Positions 61,874 through 64,000 of a DNA stretch of 64,000 bases are shown here, in pieces (position 1 is the stretch's first letter; the number at the start of each line of letters is the position of its first letter). Origin of the DNA: Prevotella sp. (lineage in GTDB: Bacteria; Bacteroidota; Bacteroidia; Bacteroidales; Bacteroidaceae). The notes below the pieces were generated by a model, which worked only from the letters and a program-made list of their open reading frames with translations, was not told the origin of the DNA and made no database searches. Location: positions 1 through 64,000 of the forward strand of contig JAFZVV010000008.1 of the NCBI GenBank assembly GCA_017617615.1, given 5' to 3'. A program made the translations under genes and the position numbers.

Positions 61874-62734
61874 TTAGGGTGCGGGCTGGATGTCATCGAT
61901 GGTGCGGAGCAGGATTTGCCAGGTGTTGCGGTAGCGGGTGAAGATACCCGTGACGTTCACCTTGCCCGTGGGCATCACATTGCCGGCGAAGTCGGCGTAT
62001 GTGCTGGTGCGGAGCACCAATGCGCTGCTGCTGATGTCCTTGAAGTTGCGGTTGGCGCAGTTGGCGGTAAGTGCCACGCTGCCGTCGCTGGGAGCGAAGA
62101 CGGCCGTGCCGTCGGCAGCTTGCAGTTCCACGCCCTTGATGGTCATCAGTCGTCCGCAGTTGGCGGCGATGTAATTGGCATTGGTCAACTGGTCCCTGTC
62201 GAACTCAATGGGTGTAACGCTTCCAGGGTCGCCCCTGCCGATGAGCTTGAAGTGCTCGTTCCAGATGAAGCGGCTCATGCGGCTCACGTAGGTCGACCCG
62301 CTGGCACTGGTGTATGGCGTGCCAATCTCGCCCTGTTGTCCGTAAGCACCGATGTAGAGGCCTTTCAGGTCGACGAGGATTTCCTGTCCCACGGGCAGGT
62401 AACCGTAGATGCCGCCCTGCGCGATGCAGATGATGAATGCCGAGGTGCCGTCGTCGATGAACACCTGGTTGTAGATGTTGCCTTCAACGTCGTTGCCGAT
62501 GACCTTGCCTTTGATTTTCAGGTCTTCATCGATGAGCTTCATGCCATTGTTCATGATGACGGTGCTGAACTTGGTCTTCAGTTCGGCGATGCTGATCACG
62601 TTGGTCTCCGTGATGCTGTTGTTCCCGTAGGGCGATACGCTCAGGTCGGGCGCGTCGAAACAGTCCTTGTCGCCCATACACGACGAGAGCAGTGCTACGA
62701 AAGCGAATATGATGATATATTTGAAGTCTTTCAT
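61874..62734 (-). CDS. DUF5689-like lipoprotein
   Basis: A 286-residue lipoprotein with signal peptide and lipobox LLSSC (Cys at about 19). It matches the DUF5689 pattern: ISIAELKTKF, LKIKGKVIGNDVEGNIYNQVFIDDGTSAFIICI, then PVGQEILVDLKGLYIGAYGQQGEIG, and a second OB-like half with GRLMTIKGVELQ and GKVNVTGIFTRYRNTWQILLRTIDDI. Such proteins often accompany a TonB-dependent receptor, as here. The gene starts 13 bp after the receptor ends. Confidence 0.88.
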   Translation of the reverse strand: MKDFKYIIIFAFVALLSSCMGDKDCFDAPDLSVSPYGNNSITETNVISIAELKTKFSTVIMNNGMKLIDEDLKIKGKVIGNDVEGNIYNQVFIDDGTSAFIICIAQGGIYGYLPVGQEILVDLKGLYIGAYGQQGEIGTPYTSASGSTYVSRMSRFIWNEHFKLIGRGDPGSVTPIEFDRDQLTNANYIAANCGRLMTIKGVELQAADGTAVFAPSDGSVALTANCANRNFKDISSSALVLRTSTYADFAGNVMPTGKVNVTGIFTRYRNTWQILLRTIDDIQPAP

Positions 62735-62747
62735 TGTGAATAGCGTT

Positions 62748-64000
62748 TTAGAATCTAAAGGTCAGGTTGAGCATGCCGTTGATGCCGTATGCGTAGTATT
62801 TCTTGGGGTTGAGGGAGAACTTGTAGGCACGTGCGTTGTTTTTCACGGTCTGGCCGTTCTCTTCCTTCACGGTGTAGTCGCTGCGGCTCTGCTCGTAACC
62901 GCCGGTGCAAATCTTCTGGTTGTTGAGGATGTTGGTCAGCATCAGGTTGATGGAGAGCTGGCGGCCGTGGCCCAGACGAATGGTCCTGCCAATGGAGCCG
63001 TCGAGCATGAATCCGCCCTTGCCCTTGGCCTGGTCGGGAACGATGAACTCGCCGTTGTTGTCTACATTGCCCATCGTGGTAAGCGTGCTCTGGTAGCGAT
63101 AGCTGGGTGAGTAGCTCAGGTAGATGCGGTCGTAGTAGTTGGCTTTCAGGTCGATGAACCATCCGCCGCCGTGGTAGTCGAGGATGACGCTACCGGCAGT
63201 GAGTGGCGTACTGGCCTCGTGCATGCCCTTGTTCATCACGATGTCGTCGGTATAAGTGGCCTTGGTGGAGTTCATGTAGCGCACCTTGGCGTTGTTCACG
63301 TTCTCTGCCTCACTGATGGTTCCGAGGAGGATGACGTTGAACGACGAGGTGACCTTGTAGTTGAGGCCGAGCTCCACGCCGTAGTATCTCTTGGCGATGT
63401 CGGTGAGCGAGACATATGAGAACGAGTTGATGTCATCGAAATAGAAGTTCTGCCATTCGGTGACATGGTTCAGGTAGTCGTAGTAGGCGTTGATGTTGAT
63501 GTGCACCTTCGAGTTCTGGAACTGGTAGCCCACCTCGCTGCTGAAGATGCGTTCGTTGCGCAGGTTGGCCACGAAGTCGTTGTTCATCTCTGGCGATACG
63601 AAGGCGGTGGTAATCTGCGGTGCCCTGTGCTCGTAGCCGATGCCGAGGTGCAGGGCGCTTCCCTTGCCCAGGTTGATGCTGGAACTGAATTTTCCGCCAC
63701 CCGACACGAAATGGGCGGTCTCGCTCTTGCCGAGGGAATTGTCGGCAAACATACCGTTACGCATGTTGCCCTCGCGCTGCATGCCGTCGTAGTTCACCTT
63801 CGCTGCGATGCTGTAGTGCAGGTTGCCGAAGTTCTCGGTGTAGTTGCCCCAGAGCACGCCGCGACGGGCATAGAGGTTGTAGTCGTAACCGAAGGTATCA
63901 CCCTCACCGATGACCTGGTTGGGGTGGTCGATGTCGTACTGCACGGCTCCCGAAGTGCTGGAGTAGTTGCCCAGGGCGTAGGTGTTGATGTTGTGGTAGG
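62748..64000 (-). CDS. TonB-dependent receptor, C-terminal part
   Basis: The frame is open to the window edge, so 62748-64000 is the last 417 or so codons of a larger gene. The segment alternates as beta strands of an outer membrane barrel: GYDYNLYARRGVLWGNYTENF, LHLGIGYEHRAPQ, NLRNERIFSSEVGYQF, YYGVELGLNYKVTSSFNVI, WFIDLKANYYDRIYLSYSPSY, and the end ...YAYGINGMLNLTFRF with terminal Phe, typical of the barrel. The first codons in the window read YHNINTYALG. It is the upstream partner of the two OB-fold lipoproteins. Confidence 0.9.
   Translation of the reverse strand, partial: YHNINTYALGNYSSTSGAVQYDIDHPNQVIGEGDTFGYDYNLYARRGVLWGNYTENFGNLHYSIAAKVNYDGMQREGNMRNGMFADNSLGKSETAHFVSGGGKFSSSINLGKGSALHLGIGYEHRAPQITTAFVSPEMNNDFVANLRNERIFSSEVGYQFQNSKVHININAYYDYLNHVTEWQNFYFDDINSFSYVSLTDIAKRYYGVELGLNYKVTSSFNVILLGTISEAENVNNAKVRYMNSTKATYTDDIVMNKGMHEASTPLTAGSVILDYHGGGWFIDLKANYYDRIYLSYSPSYRYQSTLTTMGNVDNNGEFIVPDQAKGKGGFMLDGSIGRTIRLGHGRQLSINLMLTNILNNQKICTGGYEQSRSDYTVKEENGQTVKNNARAYKFSLNPKKYYAYGINGMLNLTFRF

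Overview
The window reads as chromosome of a Bacteroidales bacterium, most likely Prevotellaceae. The evidence is internal: repeated promoters of the Bacteroidetes type (TTTG, about 19-20 nt, TAnnTTTG), a SusC/SusD pair, two proteins with type IX secretion (T9SS) C-terminal signals, a complex I operon without nuoEFG, a fused aspartokinase/homoserine dehydrogenase, and lipoproteins of the DUF5689 type. No rRNA, CRISPR array, insertion sequence or prophage was seen. Most of the window is ordinary core genome.

Layout. 1-5042: a type I restriction-modification locus on the minus strand (hsdM, a DUF1016 PDDEXK nuclease, hsdS, then a two-TM protein), with no hsdR in the window. 5353-9955: a MacAB-TolC-like tripartite efflux operon. 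10304-15121: a putative T9SS cargo protein with a duplicated domain, an unlisted 56-aa small ORF behind it, a CotH-family protein and a secreted hypothetical. 15151-16805: a GH43-like protein and riboflavin synthase. 17292: a TonB C-terminal domain protein whose promoter carries spaced direct repeats. 18077-24770: lplA-gcvT-gcvH-gcvPA-gcvPB-lpdA, a complete glycine cleavage system with its own lipoate ligase and dihydrolipoyl dehydrogenase. 24931-30060: thrA, an ApgM-like homoserine kinase candidate and thrC, giving aspartate to threonine apart from the aspartate-semialdehyde dehydrogenase step. 30498-30620: a tRNA-like gene with a consensus promoter and about 50 extra nucleotides in the anticodon loop. 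30680: a BadF/BadG-type sugar kinase. 32007-42121: nuoA,B,CD,H,I,J,K,L,M,N. 42209: a ComEC-like channel protein. 43900: uvrA. 46754-50588: a small T9SS type B protein, a formylglycine-generating-enzyme-like protein, a SpoU-type RNA methyltransferase and a DUF3298-like lipoprotein. 51002-57780: SusC, SusD and a surface lipoprotein. 57880-59884: pyrH, a YraN-family gene and tadA. 60019-64000: two OB-fold-like lipoproteins behind a TonB-dependent receptor cut by the window edge.

Intergenic DNA is rich in small repeats: CGGCCG-centred palindromes next to 'TTCAATATTCAA' strings, a GCGAAGCTTAAT element (tandem 84-bp copies near 58.6-58.8 kb, a relative near 31.8 kb), short tandem repeats of 9 and 14 bp, and a repeat upstream of thrA that appears to supply its -33 box. 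Some repeat-like DNA also lies inside coding regions (hsdM, DUF1016, comEC, nuoL start).

The points most worth a second look are the tRNA-like gene with the interrupted anticodon loop, the array of short palindromes inside the DUF1016 nuclease, the unlisted small ORFs at 12557 and 47814, and the operator-like direct repeats at 17106-17155.
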